A stretch of DNA of 64,000 nt, from assembly GCA_902554355.1 (NCBI GenBank), contig CACDOC010000004.1, positions 16,071 to 80,070 of the forward strand, written 5' to 3'. This document shows positions 34,528-42,851 of this stretch, in pieces. The translations under genes were made by a program, and so were the position numbers. The notes under the pieces were generated by a model. It did not search any database. It saw only the letters and a list, made by a program, of their open reading frames with translations, and was not told where the DNA came from. This stretch comes from an uncultured SAR86 cluster bacterium (GTDB lineage Bacteria > Pseudomonadota > Gammaproteobacteria > Magnimaribacterales > Magnimaribacteraceae). Position 1 is the first letter of the stretch; the number at the start of each line of letters is the position of its first letter.

Positions 34528-35577
34528 TTAAATTTGGTGTTTTTCTCTAAGTCTTTGCAGGTTCAGTTTTGTTTGCTCGCTAACTTTCTGATCCTTTTTT
34601 TTGTTTATTACGGGCTTACTAATATTCCAGCTAGACTCTATCCTTTTGTCCATTAGATTTTGGCCCTGTGAACTTAGATTTTGCTTCTGCTTCTGCCATT
34701 GAAACTTTACGTGTTGAAGAAATTTACTATTCCAAGAATTATGTGATTGACCTGTTTCTTTCCAATATAAAATAAACTCCGAGAGTGTTGAGTCAGCAAA
34801 CTCTTTTGGAATATTGGTGAGAGTTAACACATCATAAAAATCTTCATTAGGTAACCATTTAGAATCAATTTTAAATGGAAGGTCATCTTTTTCATTAACA
34901 TTTTGAAATCTTCCCCATTGTCTTCTTATATGAGCTATAAATTTAGAGTTCCATATGTCTGATTCTTCTTTCTTTTCGCTCCAGTACAACACAAATTCAG
35001 GTACTTCTTTATCTATAAAATCGTTATCCACTCCAGATCTTACAAGGATCTCGCGCGCTTCATCTTCTGGCTTCCAATTAGTCTCAATGGGCTGTCTTTT
35101 TCTCTTTTGATTATCTGTAGCTTCCTTTTGTCTCCATTGTTTTATAACGAAACGAAGAAATTTTATGCCCCAAGATTTATTTTTTTCTTCTTTTTCTTGG
35201 TTGAGGTGTTTGAAGTCTTCAACTTGAGCATACGTAAATTCTTCTGGTATCCCATACTCAAGTATTTGATCAAGAAGTTCTTTCTCAGGTCGCCATGAGT
35301 TTTCCATTGAACTTTCTCTTCTGCCAACAGTTTGAATTTCTTTAACAGAAAAACTAGACAAGGTTGATGTTTTATTTTCTACAACTAAACCTTTGCTTAG
35401 TAGGCTTTTCAGGTATTCCGTTAGTTCTTTTTCGGTCCAGAAAGAAAGTAGATTTTGTAATTCGTTCAGATTTCTGCCTTTCAGACCTGATTCTTTCAAT
35501 ACTTCTAACAAAACAGCTTCTGAGAGTCCTATGGTACTGGCTACATCTTTTGAAAAACTTATTCTTGAATCTGACAT
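34528..35577 (-). CDS. DnaT-like protein with winged-helix N-terminus and three DnaT DNA-binding repeats
   Basis: The 349 residues hold a helical, probably winged-helix N-terminal domain (about 1-85: ISFSKDVASTIGLSEAVLLE) and three successive copies of a ~58-residue unit at about 92-149, 166-223 and 238-296. The copies share W-x-P, GIP/GVD-x-x-F, EF-x-x-YW, SWNSKF-x-x-H(V/I) and QW. This unit resembles the C-terminal single-stranded-DNA-binding domain of the primosomal protein DnaT, normally present once. Copy 1 is the most divergent. A role in replication restart or another ssDNA process is inferred. The gene lies between aroG and the efflux operon. Confidence 0.75.
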   Translation of the reverse strand: MSDSRISFSKDVASTIGLSEAVLLEVLKESGLKGRNLNELQNLLSFWTEKELTEYLKSLLSKGLVVENKTSTLSSFSVKEIQTVGRRESSMENSWRPEKELLDQILEYGIPEEFTYAQVEDFKHLNQEKEEKNKSWGIKFLRFVIKQWRQKEATDNQKRKRQPIETNWKPEDEAREILVRSGVDNDFIDKEVPEFVLYWSEKKEESDIWNSKFIAHIRRQWGRFQNVNEKDDLPFKIDSKWLPNEDFYDVLTLTNIPKEFADSTLSEFILYWKETGQSHNSWNSKFLQHVKFQWQKQKQNLSSQGQNLMDKRIESSWNISKPVINKKKDQKVSEQTKLNLQRLREKHQI

Positions 35578-35589
35578 ATAAAACTCGAA

Positions 35590-35615
35590 AGAAGGAGATT
35601 AAATTATCCTCTTCT
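35590..35615. other. Imperfect hairpin between aroG and the DnaT-like gene
   Basis: AGAAGGAGAT and ATCCTCTTCT form a ten-pair stem with one mismatch and one G-T pair around the six-base loop TAAATT. On the minus strand it lies 24 bases after the aroG stop and just upstream of the DnaT-like ATG. No U-tract follows directly, so it is a weak terminator or attenuator candidate at best. Confidence 0.25.
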
Positions 35616-35638
35616 AGTAAACAAGAATAACTTTAAAT

Positions 35639-36694
35639 TTAAGTTATATTTTTTCGTGTTGATACAGCTTCAGCTAACTGATTTAGGCAGGTTTTTGTGT
35701 CCTCCCAATTTATGCAAGCATCAGTAATACTTTGCCCATAAACAAGATTTTCTAAGTCTTTTGCACTTTGATTGCCTTCTTCAATATTGCTTTCGATCAT
35801 AACCCCCGTAATACGATCTTCACCTGTAGAAATTTGCTTGGCAATATCTTCACAAACTATCAATTGTTTTTCGTGCTGCTTACTACTATTTCCGTGACTC
35901 ATGTCTACCATGATGGACTCAACTAGATTATTGTTTTTGAGAATATTTGCAGTTTTTTCGATATCCTCTTTACCATAATTAGGTTCACTTCCACCTCGAA
36001 GGATTACATGACAGTCTTTATTACCAGAAGAATAAAAAATAGCAGCTCTACCTTCTTTCGTAACGGATAAGAATTTATGAGGGTTTTGTGCTGAACCGAT
36101 TGCGTCTGCAGCAACTTGTATTCCACCGTTAGTGGTGTTCTTAAAACCAATAGGGCATGACGAACCTGAAGCTAACTCCCTGTGAACTTGACTTTCAGTA
36201 GTCCTAGCTCCAATGGCGCCCCAAGAGATTAGGTCAGCAATATATTGTGGTGTAATTACATCCAAGAATTCAGTTCCAGCTGGTAATCCCAAATCATTTA
36301 TATCCCTTAGCAGTTGTCTTGCGATAGAAAGACCTTTATCTATTTTAAACGAATCGTTTAAATCAGGGTCGTTGATCAGACCTTTCCAACCTACTGTAGT
36401 TCTTGGCTTTTCAAAATACACCCTCATTATGATATGTAACTGATCTTTATAATTTAGACTTTCTTCTTTAAGCCTCTGGGCATAATCCATCGCAGCTGAG
36501 GTGTCATGAATTGAACACGGACCAACAACGACTGCCAATCTATGGTCCTTCTTATTTAAAATTTTCGAAAAGCTTTCTCTAGCTTCGTATACAGTCTCCG
36601 AAGATTTTTTTGATATAGGCTGATCAGACAATAAGGTGCTTGCAGAAATCACTTCCTGCCTATCAGCTATCCTTAAATCACTTGTTTTATACAT
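35639..36694 (-). CDS. aroG: 3-deoxy-7-phosphoheptulonate synthase (DAHP synthase, class I)
   Basis: This enzyme joins phosphoenolpyruvate and erythrose 4-phosphate, the entry step of the shikimate pathway. The 351 residues show AVVVGPCSIHDTSAAMDYA, MRVYFEKPRTTVGWKGLINDPDL, GARTTESQVHRELASG, GNKDCHVILRGG and VDMSHGNSSKQ, all class I (AroFGH-type) signatures. Which feedback type (Phe, Tyr or Trp) it has cannot be told. It feeds the pheA, tyrA and aroA genes in the supraoperon at 45.8-54 kb. A symmetric -10 region lies between it and divergent nadE. Confidence 0.94.
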   Translation of the reverse strand: MYKTSDLRIADRQEVISASTLLSDQPISKKSSETVYEARESFSKILNKKDHRLAVVVGPCSIHDTSAAMDYAQRLKEESLNYKDQLHIIMRVYFEKPRTTVGWKGLINDPDLNDSFKIDKGLSIARQLLRDINDLGLPAGTEFLDVITPQYIADLISWGAIGARTTESQVHRELASGSSCPIGFKNTTNGGIQVAADAIGSAQNPHKFLSVTKEGRAAIFYSSGNKDCHVILRGGSEPNYGKEDIEKTANILKNNNLVESIMVDMSHGNSSKQHEKQLIVCEDIAKQISTGEDRITGVMIESNIEEGNQSAKDLENLVYGQSITDACINWEDTKTCLNQLAEAVSTRKNIT

Positions 36695-36756
36695 AACTAA
36701 ACTAAAATCGGAGATGCATTCTACATATTTTACGAGTAGATTAAAATTTGAGCCCT

Positions 36757-36764
36757 ATTATAAT
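36757..36764. promoter_or_regulatory. Palindromic ATTATAAT: shared -10 of the aroG/nadE divergent promoter
   Basis: The 138-base gap between aroG (-) and nadE (+) contains ATTATAAT, which reads TATAAT on both strands. Leaders of about 55 and 60 bases would result. No good -35 match lies at the expected distance on either side, and I see no TyrR-type box. Two other divergent gaps in this window carry similarly symmetric -10 cores. Confidence 0.4.
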
Positions 36765-36832
36765 TATCTAGTCCAATAAGCTATATTAGTTATATACAAA
36801 CTTAAAAATCTTTAATATTTAATCGAAAATCA

Positions 36833-38464
36833 ATGAATTCATCGCATTTATCTGCAGGAATAGTGCAAGAAAATCCCATTGTAGGCGATATAGAAGGCAA
36901 TCTTAACCTAGCTAAAAGTGCTATTAAAAAGATTTTGTCTGAAGATAAAGTAGACGTGATTCTCTTCACCGAGATGTTTATAACAGGATATCCTCCTGAA
37001 GATTTAATACTAAGAGATGACCTCTTGTTTGAAGTTGATTCAGCTATCTCTGAATTATCTAAAGTAGCTCCTGAGACCCACATAATTATTGGTTATCCTA
37101 GGAAAGTTGGACAAAATATCTATAACTCAGCTGGAGTTCTTTTCAAAAATGAAGTCCTTTTGGAATATCACAAGCAAGAATTACCAAATTACGAAGTTTT
37201 TGATGAAAAAAGATATTTCAGTCCAGGCAAAGGGCCAGGAATATTTCCGATAGGTAACCTCAAATTAGCAGTGACAGTGTGTGAAGATATCTGGCACACT
37301 AAAGCAGTTAGGCAAGCTTCTAGGAGGGGTGCTGATTTGATCTTAAACCTGAATGCTTCTCCTTTTCATCTGAACAAATTAAGCGAAAGAAAGGAGCTTA
37401 TTTCTAATCATTGCAAAAAGTTTAAACTTCCAATTATTTATACAAATCAAATTGGAGGACAGGATGAATTAGTTTTTGATGGAACATCAATGATCATGGA
37501 TAAAGAAGGTAACCAAGTTGTGCAACTTAATAAATTTGAAAGTGATAGCAGGATAGTTAAATTTAAGAAAACTAATGGACAAGGCTTAGAAATATTAGAA
37601 TCTAAAAAAACTTTTCCTGAAAATGAGTTGGAAGATGTTTATAAAGCTTTAGTTTTAGGTGCCAAGGATTATATCGAGAAGAATAATTTCCCCGGTGTTT
37701 TGATCGGATCTTCTGGCGGTATTGATTCGGCTTTAACTGCCACAATAGCATCGGATGCAATAGGCCCAAATAGGGTGAAAACCTACATGATGCCATTTAA
37801 GTTTACTTCTAATATGAGCATTGAAGATGCAGAAGAACTAGCTAAGAATCTTAAAATTGAGCATCAAGTATTGCCTATTGAAGATATATATAATTCGTTT
37901 TATAGCTCTTTAGAAAAGGAATTCACTAATAAGGAGCCAGATATAACCGAAGAGAATCTTCAATCAAGATGCAGGGGCGTTTTGCTAATGGCTCTATCCA
38001 ATAAGTCAGGAGACTTAGTTCTAACAACAGGCAACAAAAGTGAGACAGCAGTAGGTTACTCCACTTTATATGGAGATACAGCAGGAGGTTTTGCTGTTTT
38101 AAAAGATGTCCCTAAGATTTTAGTTTACAGGCTAGCTGAATATCGTAATACGCTGTCAAAAGTAATTCCTCAAAGGATTATTGACAGGCCCCCAACAGCT
38201 GAATTATCCGAAGACCAAAAGGATAGTGATAGCCTGCCTGAATATGATGTTCTAGATAAAATAATAGAAATGTACGTAGAACAAGATGAGAGTAAGGCCA
38301 CGATAATAGAACGAGGATTCAGCAAAGATACAGTTGAAAGAGTTATTAGGTTAATTGATTTAAGTGAATATAAACGGCGTCAAGCACCTTTAGGCGTAAA
38401 AATAACTGCTAGAGGCTTTGGAAAAGACAGAAGATACCCGATAACAAACAAGTTCTTTAAGTAA
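36833..38464 (+). CDS. nadE: Glutamine-dependent NAD+ synthetase
   Basis: NadE amidates deamido-NAD using ammonia from glutamine, the last step of NAD synthesis. The 543 residues comprise an N-terminal nitrilase-type glutaminase (about 1-260; Glu in LFTEMFITGYPPEDL, Lys in HKQELPNY, Cys in AVTVCEDIWH) and a C-terminal synthetase (about 280-543) with the SSGGIDSALTATIA pyrophosphate loop, TTGNKSETAVGYSTLYGD and PPTAELSEDQKD. It stands alone between the aroG divergent promoter and the scpA promoter. Confidence 0.96.
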   Translation: MNSSHLSAGIVQENPIVGDIEGNLNLAKSAIKKILSEDKVDVILFTEMFITGYPPEDLILRDDLLFEVDSAISELSKVAPETHIIIGYPRKVGQNIYNSAGVLFKNEVLLEYHKQELPNYEVFDEKRYFSPGKGPGIFPIGNLKLAVTVCEDIWHTKAVRQASRRGADLILNLNASPFHLNKLSERKELISNHCKKFKLPIIYTNQIGGQDELVFDGTSMIMDKEGNQVVQLNKFESDSRIVKFKKTNGQGLEILESKKTFPENELEDVYKALVLGAKDYIEKNNFPGVLIGSSGGIDSALTATIASDAIGPNRVKTYMMPFKFTSNMSIEDAEELAKNLKIEHQVLPIEDIYNSFYSSLEKEFTNKEPDITEENLQSRCRGVLLMALSNKSGDLVLTTGNKSETAVGYSTLYGDTAGGFAVLKDVPKILVYRLAEYRNTLSKVIPQRIIDRPPTAELSEDQKDSDSLPEYDVLDKIIEMYVEQDESKATIIERGFSKDTVERVIRLIDLSEYKRRQAPLGVKITARGFGKDRRYPITNKFFK

Positions 38465-38494
38465 AGTCTATTTCCTCAAACAAAGTTAAGTGGC

Positions 38495-38500
38495 TATAAT
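38495..38500 (+). promoter_or_regulatory. Putative -10 element of the scpA-scpB-rluB operon
   Basis: A perfect TATAAT sits 34 bases before the scpA ATG in the 64-base gap after nadE. The -35 region (TTTCCT/TTCCTC at 38471-38477) is poor. Transcription would begin near 38507, exactly where the 18-base palindrome begins. Confidence 0.45.
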
Positions 38501-38506
38501 GTAGGA

Positions 38507-38524
38507 CCAATACATATGTATTGG
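38507..38524. promoter_or_regulatory. 18-base perfect palindrome at the scpA transcription start (putative operator)
   Basis: CCAATACATATGTATTGG equals its own reverse complement over all 18 bases. It lies 6 bases after a TATAAT and 4 bases before the scpA ATG, the classic place for a repressor site. As RNA it would fold into a hairpin with a seven-pair stem at the very 5' end of the message, leaving no room for a Shine-Dalgarno sequence. No regulator gene is adjacent. Confidence 0.55.
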
Positions 38525-38528
38525 ACAA

Positions 38529-39368
38529 ATGGTTGATCTAAAAGCCGTAAATCCTTCTATCAAGGAGGAAGAAACCACTCATCCTCGCCAAGAGGAGATG
38601 TTCTTAGCTACGGTTCAAGGCAAAGAAACCACTCTACCTGAAGATTTATATGTTCCTCCAAATGCTCTAGAAGTTCTTCTGGATAGCTTTGCAGGACCTT
38701 TAGATTTTCTGCTTTATCTAATTAGAAAGCAAAACCTAGATATATTAGACATAAATGTGGCCAAAATTACAGAGCAGTACACGGCTTATATTGATTTAAT
38801 GGATGCATTACAAGTTGAGCTTGCAGGAGATTATCTAGTTATGGCGGCGTATTTGGCCGAATTAAAATCAAGGATGTTGCTTCCAAGACCTGAAGAGCAA
38901 CCAGAAGAAGAAGACCCTAGGGCTGAGCTTATTAAAAGACTGCAAGAATATGAACGTTTTAAAGAAGCAGCAGATAGAATTGACAAAATTCCAAGAATAG
39001 ATAGAGATATTTTTGGAGCACAAGCAAAATTACCTGAATTTTCTGTTGAAACATCTTTAATAGATGTTCCTTTAGAGGATTTAGCATTTGCTTTAAGTGA
39101 AGTTATGAGAAGGGCTGAACAATCTCAGGCACATTTAATTAATTTTGAAGAACTTTCTACTAGAGAGAGGATGAGTCAGATTTTGGAAAGAATGAGGACT
39201 GAATCTTTTATTGAATTCACTTCATTATTTAATTCAAATGAAGGTAAGATAGGCGTTGTTGTTACTTTTCTGGCAATTTTGGAATTATTGAAAGATTCTT
39301 TGATAGAAATTGTTCAATCTGAAGAATTTGGACCCATTCATATTAAAGGAATTGAAGAGGTGCATTAA
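38529..39368 (+). CDS. scpA: Segregation and condensation protein A (kleisin)
   Basis: ScpA is the kleisin that bridges Smc heads in the bacterial condensin. The 279 residues include the conserved N-terminal core LLDSFAGPLDFLLYLIRKQNLDILDINVAKIT, EYLVMAAYLAELKSRMLLPR-like residues, the acidic EEQPEEEDPRAELIKRLQEYERFKEA, and a C-terminal winged-helix GVVVTFLAILELLKDSLIEIVQ. The first ~40 residues are poorly conserved, so the ATG at 38598 (MFLATVQ) is an alternative start. scpB follows immediately. Smc is not in the window. Many enteric relatives use MukBEF instead. Confidence 0.94.
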   Translation: MVDLKAVNPSIKEEETTHPRQEEMFLATVQGKETTLPEDLYVPPNALEVLLDSFAGPLDFLLYLIRKQNLDILDINVAKITEQYTAYIDLMDALQVELAGDYLVMAAYLAELKSRMLLPRPEEQPEEEDPRAELIKRLQEYERFKEAADRIDKIPRIDRDIFGAQAKLPEFSVETSLIDVPLEDLAFALSEVMRRAEQSQAHLINFEELSTRERMSQILERMRTESFIEFTSLFNSNEGKIGVVVTFLAILELLKDSLIEIVQSEEFGPIHIKGIEEVH

Positions 39369-39965
39369 ATGGAATATAAATTACATCAAATCATAGAAGC
39401 TCTTTTGCTATCTGCTTCGAGACCTGTAAGCATTGAAGAGATAGAAAAAGTATTCGTTGAAAATCCTCCTTCAAGAGAAGAGATTAGAAATTCATTAAAC
39501 GAAATAGAAGAAAATTGTCTAAACAGAGGTATAGAGCTAAAGAGGGTTTCAAGTGGTTATAGATTACAAGTCAAACAAGATCTCTCTAACTATGTTGCAA
39601 AGTTATGGGAAGAAAGACCTCAGAGATTCTCGAAGGCAACTTTAGAAACTTTATCATTAATAGCGTATAAACAACCAATAACAAGAGGAGAAATTGAAGA
39701 GGTCAGGGGTGTTACTGTAGGGACCCAGTTAATGAGAGGTCTGATGGAAAGAGGTTGGGTAAAGATAGTAGGTCAAAGAGATGTACCTGGCAGACCATCT
39801 TTATACGCAACCACAAAGGAATTTCTAGATTACTTTGGATTGCAGCACCTAAGAGAACTTCCAGAGCTTCCTGAATTGCCTGACTTAAAGTCTTTAGATT
39901 TAGAACTCCCTATAGAAGAAGTTGATCAACGCGAGGAAGATAAAGTTCCTCAATCATTAAGTTAA
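39369..39965 (+). CDS. scpB: Segregation and condensation protein B
   Basis: ScpB is the dimeric winged-helix subunit that binds ScpA in the Smc complex. The 198 residues show LHQIIEALLLSASRPVSIEEIEKVF, RLQVKQDLSNYVAKLWEERPQRFSKATLETLSLIAYKQPITRGEIEEVRGV and DVPGRPSLYATTKEFLDYFGL, the two winged helices. The C-terminal tail is acidic and proline/leucine rich (LRELPELPELPDLKSL). It starts directly at the scpA stop and precedes rluB by seven bases, the usual gene order. Confidence 0.95.
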   Translation: MEYKLHQIIEALLLSASRPVSIEEIEKVFVENPPSREEIRNSLNEIEENCLNRGIELKRVSSGYRLQVKQDLSNYVAKLWEERPQRFSKATLETLSLIAYKQPITRGEIEEVRGVTVGTQLMRGLMERGWVKIVGQRDVPGRPSLYATTKEFLDYFGLQHLRELPELPELPDLKSLDLELPIEEVDQREEDKVPQSLS

Positions 39966-39972
39966 AGAAAAC

Positions 39973-40698
39973 GTGAAACAGAGGATTCACAAGGTCCTGG
40001 CTGACCATGGCCATGGTTCTAGAAGAGGTATAGAGCAGTTAATCAAAAAGAATAAAGTCGAAGTTAATGGCAAGATTGCGAAGATAGGTCAGCTAGTTTC
40101 TGAAAAGGATTCCTTTAAAATTGAAGGAAAAAATATTGTTCTTAGTCGCAAAGGCAATAAAGACATTAGAATCTTAATGTACAACAAAAAAGTTGGAGAG
40201 GTTTCAACCAGAAATGATCCTGAAAACAGACCCACTGTCTTTGATAATTTACCTAGATTGAATTCTGAAAGATGGGTTTCGGTAGGAAGGTTAGATGTAA
40301 ATACATCGGGATTAATGTTATTTACCAACAAAGGAGAATTAGCTAATAAACTCATGCATCCTTCTTCTGTGATTGAGCGAGAATACGTAGCGAGAATACA
40401 CGGTTTAGTTACTGAAAAAATTCTGCAAAAACTAATCAATGGAGTGAAACTCGAAGATGGATTAGCCCGATTTACTGATGTGCAAGAAGGTAAAAAGGGG
40501 AAAACTAACCAATGGTTTGCCATGGTAATTATGGAAGGAAGGACGAGAGAAGTTAGAAGATTATGGGAAAGTCAAAATTTACAAGTATCAAGGTTAAAGA
40601 GAGTCAGATACGGGGATTTATTTCTACCTGCAAATTTAAAGCAGGGATCTTATAAAGAATTATCAAAAAGCGAAGTGAAAGTTATTGAGCATTTATAG
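39973..40698 (+). CDS. rluB: 23S rRNA pseudouridine synthase (RluB family)
   Basis: The 241-residue protein has an N-terminal S4 RNA-binding domain (RIHKVLADHGHGSRRGIEQLIKKNKVEVNG) and a RsuA-type catalytic domain with the Asp in GRLDVNTSGLMLFTN, followed by EREYVARIHG and the closing EGRTREVRRLW. It starts at GTG. RluB modifies a uridine in helix 89 of 23S rRNA, and rluB commonly follows scpAB in gammaproteobacteria. The long C-terminal tail of E. coli RluB is absent. The 3' end overlaps the convergent SDR gene by 17 bases. Confidence 0.92.
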   Translation: MKQRIHKVLADHGHGSRRGIEQLIKKNKVEVNGKIAKIGQLVSEKDSFKIEGKNIVLSRKGNKDIRILMYNKKVGEVSTRNDPENRPTVFDNLPRLNSERWVSVGRLDVNTSGLMLFTNKGELANKLMHPSSVIEREYVARIHGLVTEKILQKLINGVKLEDGLARFTDVQEGKKGKTNQWFAMVIMEGRTREVRRLWESQNLQVSRLKRVRYGDLFLPANLKQGSYKELSKSEVKVIEHL

Positions 40699-41422
40699 AT
40701 TGACCATTTATATCTTTACTTACATCGCACATAAGATAAACATACAAATTCATTATATCCTCAGGTAGAGGGTTTGTTTCTGGGTCTTCAGCCGGGTAAG
40801 CTTCTTCTCTCATTTTGGTTCTTACTGCACCAGGATTAATACAGTTAACCCTGATTTTAGAAGTATTCTCAAGTTCATCTGCAAAAACTTCCATCATTCC
40901 TTCTATGGCAAATTTACTAATTGCATAACCCCCCCAATAAGCTCTTCCTTTTCTTCCTACCCCTGAAGAGGTAAATACAACTGAACTTAGCTTAGAATGA
41001 TTTAATAATGGTAATAAAGTTTTAGTAAGAAGAAAGGCTGAATCTAAATTCACGTTCAGTACTTTTTTCCAAGTAGAATATTGATATTGTTCAAGGGGTT
41101 TTTTTTCTCCTAAAATTCCTGCGTTGTTTATGAGACCATCTAAATTTTCAAACCTATCTTTGATAGCTTCTTTTATTTTTAGATATTGCTCTTCTTCAGC
41201 TCCTTCAAAGTCCATGGGATGGATCAAAGGTTCCTTTAACCCTTGTTCAACAATCTCTTCGTAAAGACTTTCAAGTTTTCCTAAATCTTTACTTAGGAGT
41301 ATCAGTTGAGCACCAAATTGGGATAATGTTTTAGCTGCAGCTCTACCTATTCCTGAACCCGTTCCAGTAATTAGAATAGTTTTATCTTTCAGGCAATCTT
41401 TAGAAGGCTTGAAATCATCCAT
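40682..41422 (-). CDS. yciK: Short-chain dehydrogenase/reductase, YciK family
   Basis: The 246-residue SDR has the Rossmann glycine motif ILITGTGSGIGRAAA, the NNAG segment (LINNAGIL), catalytic Ser in VVFTSSGVGR, YxxxK in YAISK, and the NPGAVRT segment. Gene neighbourhood (ubiG-mupP-yciK, as in Pseudomonas) and the N-terminal CLKDKTILITG match YciK-type proteins, whose substrate is not known. Its 3' end overlaps rluB by 17 bases, and its start is three bases after the phosphatase gene ends. Confidence 0.85.
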   Translation of the reverse strand: MDDFKPSKDCLKDKTILITGTGSGIGRAAAKTLSQFGAQLILLSKDLGKLESLYEEIVEQGLKEPLIHPMDFEGAEEEQYLKIKEAIKDRFENLDGLINNAGILGEKKPLEQYQYSTWKKVLNVNLDSAFLLTKTLLPLLNHSKLSSVVFTSSGVGRKGRAYWGGYAISKFAIEGMMEVFADELENTSKIRVNCINPGAVRTKMREEAYPAEDPETNPLPEDIMNLYVYLMCDVSKDINGQSINAQ

Positions 41423-41424
41423 GA

Positions 41425-42087
41425 TTAATGATTTTCTATGATCTTATTAATTTCTAGAGGGTGATCAATGATGAAATCGGCATCCCAGTCTGTAACTGAA
41501 TCACCTTCAGGTATATACCCATAGGCCGCTGCGACTGTCCTCATGTTTGCAGATTTACCTGAACTTATATCAATTTTATGATCGCCTATGTATATGGAAT
41601 TTTTTGAAGATACATCGGTTAATTCACATGCCATTTCTAAACCTTTAGGGCTAGGCTTTCTTTCTCCAACATCATCCGGACAAATTAAAAAATCAGGACT
41701 AATAAAAGAGAATTTTTTATTCACAATTCGCTCAGCAAACTTTCTAGGTTTGTTAGTTACGATTCCCCAATTCTTATTATTTTCATTAAGGTTAATTAAT
41801 ACTTCACTCATGCCATCAAATAGTTTTGCTCCAAGACAACATTTTTCATAGATTTCTAGCAATTCAAGCCTAGACTTCTCTATTTCTTCCTTTTGATTTT
41901 CGTCCCAATTTAAAGAATAACGTGCGAGACTAGCCGCACCTTCAGAGACTCTAGATCTTACTTCAGAAAAATCTCCTGATTCGAATCCATTTGCTTCTCT
42001 TAGCTTATTAACTGCATAAAAGAAATCAGGAGCAGTATCTAGTAGAGTGCCATCTAAATCAAAAGCGTATAATTGTATTTCTTCCAT
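41425..42087 (-). CDS. mupP: HAD phosphatase, MupP/Gph-like
   Basis: The 220-residue HAD hydrolase has DLDGTLLDTAPDF (nucleophile and acid Asp), a helical cap, WGIVTNKPRKFAERI and the late YIGDHKIDISSGKSANMRTVA. Between ubiG and a YciK-type gene this matches Pseudomonas mupP, which dephosphorylates N-acetylmuramic acid 6-phosphate in the peptidoglycan recycling route that bypasses de novo UDP-MurNAc synthesis. Sequence alone would also allow phosphoglycolate phosphatase; context favours MupP. Confidence 0.82.
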   Translation of the reverse strand: MEEIQLYAFDLDGTLLDTAPDFFYAVNKLREANGFESGDFSEVRSRVSEGAASLARYSLNWDENQKEEIEKSRLELLEIYEKCCLGAKLFDGMSEVLINLNENNKNWGIVTNKPRKFAERIVNKKFSFISPDFLICPDDVGERKPSPKGLEMACELTDVSSKNSIYIGDHKIDISSGKSANMRTVAAAYGYIPEGDSVTDWDADFIIDHPLEINKIIENH

Positions 42088-42092
42088 GCTTA

Positions 42093-42809
42093 CTATTTAG
42101 TTACGTGAACCATGTAATTAACTTGAATATCTTTGCCAAGCCAGTAATGGTCAGTTATAGGGTTGTAACTTAAACCAATGGTTTCTTTAAGGATTAATCC
42201 AGATTTCCTGATCCATCCAGCTAATTCAGAAGGCTTGATAAGCTTCGAATATTCGTGAGTGCCTTTAGGCAATAAGTTTAATATGTATTCCGCACCTATT
42301 ATTGCAAATAAAAAAGATCTAGGGTTCCTATTAATTGTAGATAAAAAGATATCACCATCATCTTTTAATAAAGCACAACAACTTTCAATTATCTTATCGG
42401 GTTCGGGGACGTGTTCGAGCATCTCTAAACAAGTAATTACATCAAATAAACCATTTTGGTTATTCGCTAAAAAATCTTCTACGGTTGACTCTAAATAAGT
42501 TGCTTTGCTGTTTACTGTATTTGCATGAGATTTTGCAACCCCTATGGTTTGGGGTGAAGCATCTATTCCTATAACTTCCGCTCCAGCCTTGCTAAGCGCT
42601 TCAGTTAATATTCCTCCTCCACAACCGATATCTAAGACTCTTTTACCTTTTAGGCTTGTTCTTTCTTTAATGAAATTTAGTCTTAGAGGATTAATCTGAT
42701 GCAGTGGTTTAAATTCACCCTCGAGGTCCCACCACTTTTCTGCAATATCATTAAATTTCTTTACCTCTTCAGGATCTAAATTTTTATGTTCATTAGTGAA
42801 GTTTTTCAT
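42093..42809 (-). CDS. ubiG: Ubiquinone O-methyltransferase UbiG
   Basis: UbiG performs both O-methylations of ubiquinone synthesis with S-adenosylmethionine. I place the start at the ATG giving MKNFTNEHKNLDPEE, 25 codons into the track ORF: E. coli UbiG aligns from there, and the longer ORF would overlap the divergent pntAA gene. The 238 residues have KFNDIAEKWWDLEGEFKPLHQINPLRL, VLDIGCGGGILTEALSK (SAM binding) and DVITCLEMLEHVPEP. It leads the ubiG-mupP-yciK operon. Confidence 0.94.
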   Translation of the reverse strand: MKNFTNEHKNLDPEEVKKFNDIAEKWWDLEGEFKPLHQINPLRLNFIKERTSLKGKRVLDIGCGGGILTEALSKAGAEVIGIDASPQTIGVAKSHANTVNSKATYLESTVEDFLANNQNGLFDVITCLEMLEHVPEPDKIIESCCALLKDDGDIFLSTINRNPRSFLFAIIGAEYILNLLPKGTHEYSKLIKPSELAGWIRKSGLILKETIGLSYNPITDHYWLGKDIQVNYMVHVTK

Positions 42810-42851
42810 TAAAATTGCTTTTAAATTCAGGCTTTCAGATAAAATTTTACA

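Noticed and set aside
36695-36832. TyrR-type box upstream of aroG
   Set aside because: I looked for TGTAAA-n6-TTTACA and found only a loose TACAT-n-TTTTAC stretch, not a credible match.
40089-40523. 144-residue minus-strand ORF
   Set aside because: Antisense to rluB, whose catalytic and S4 domains are intact on the other strand.
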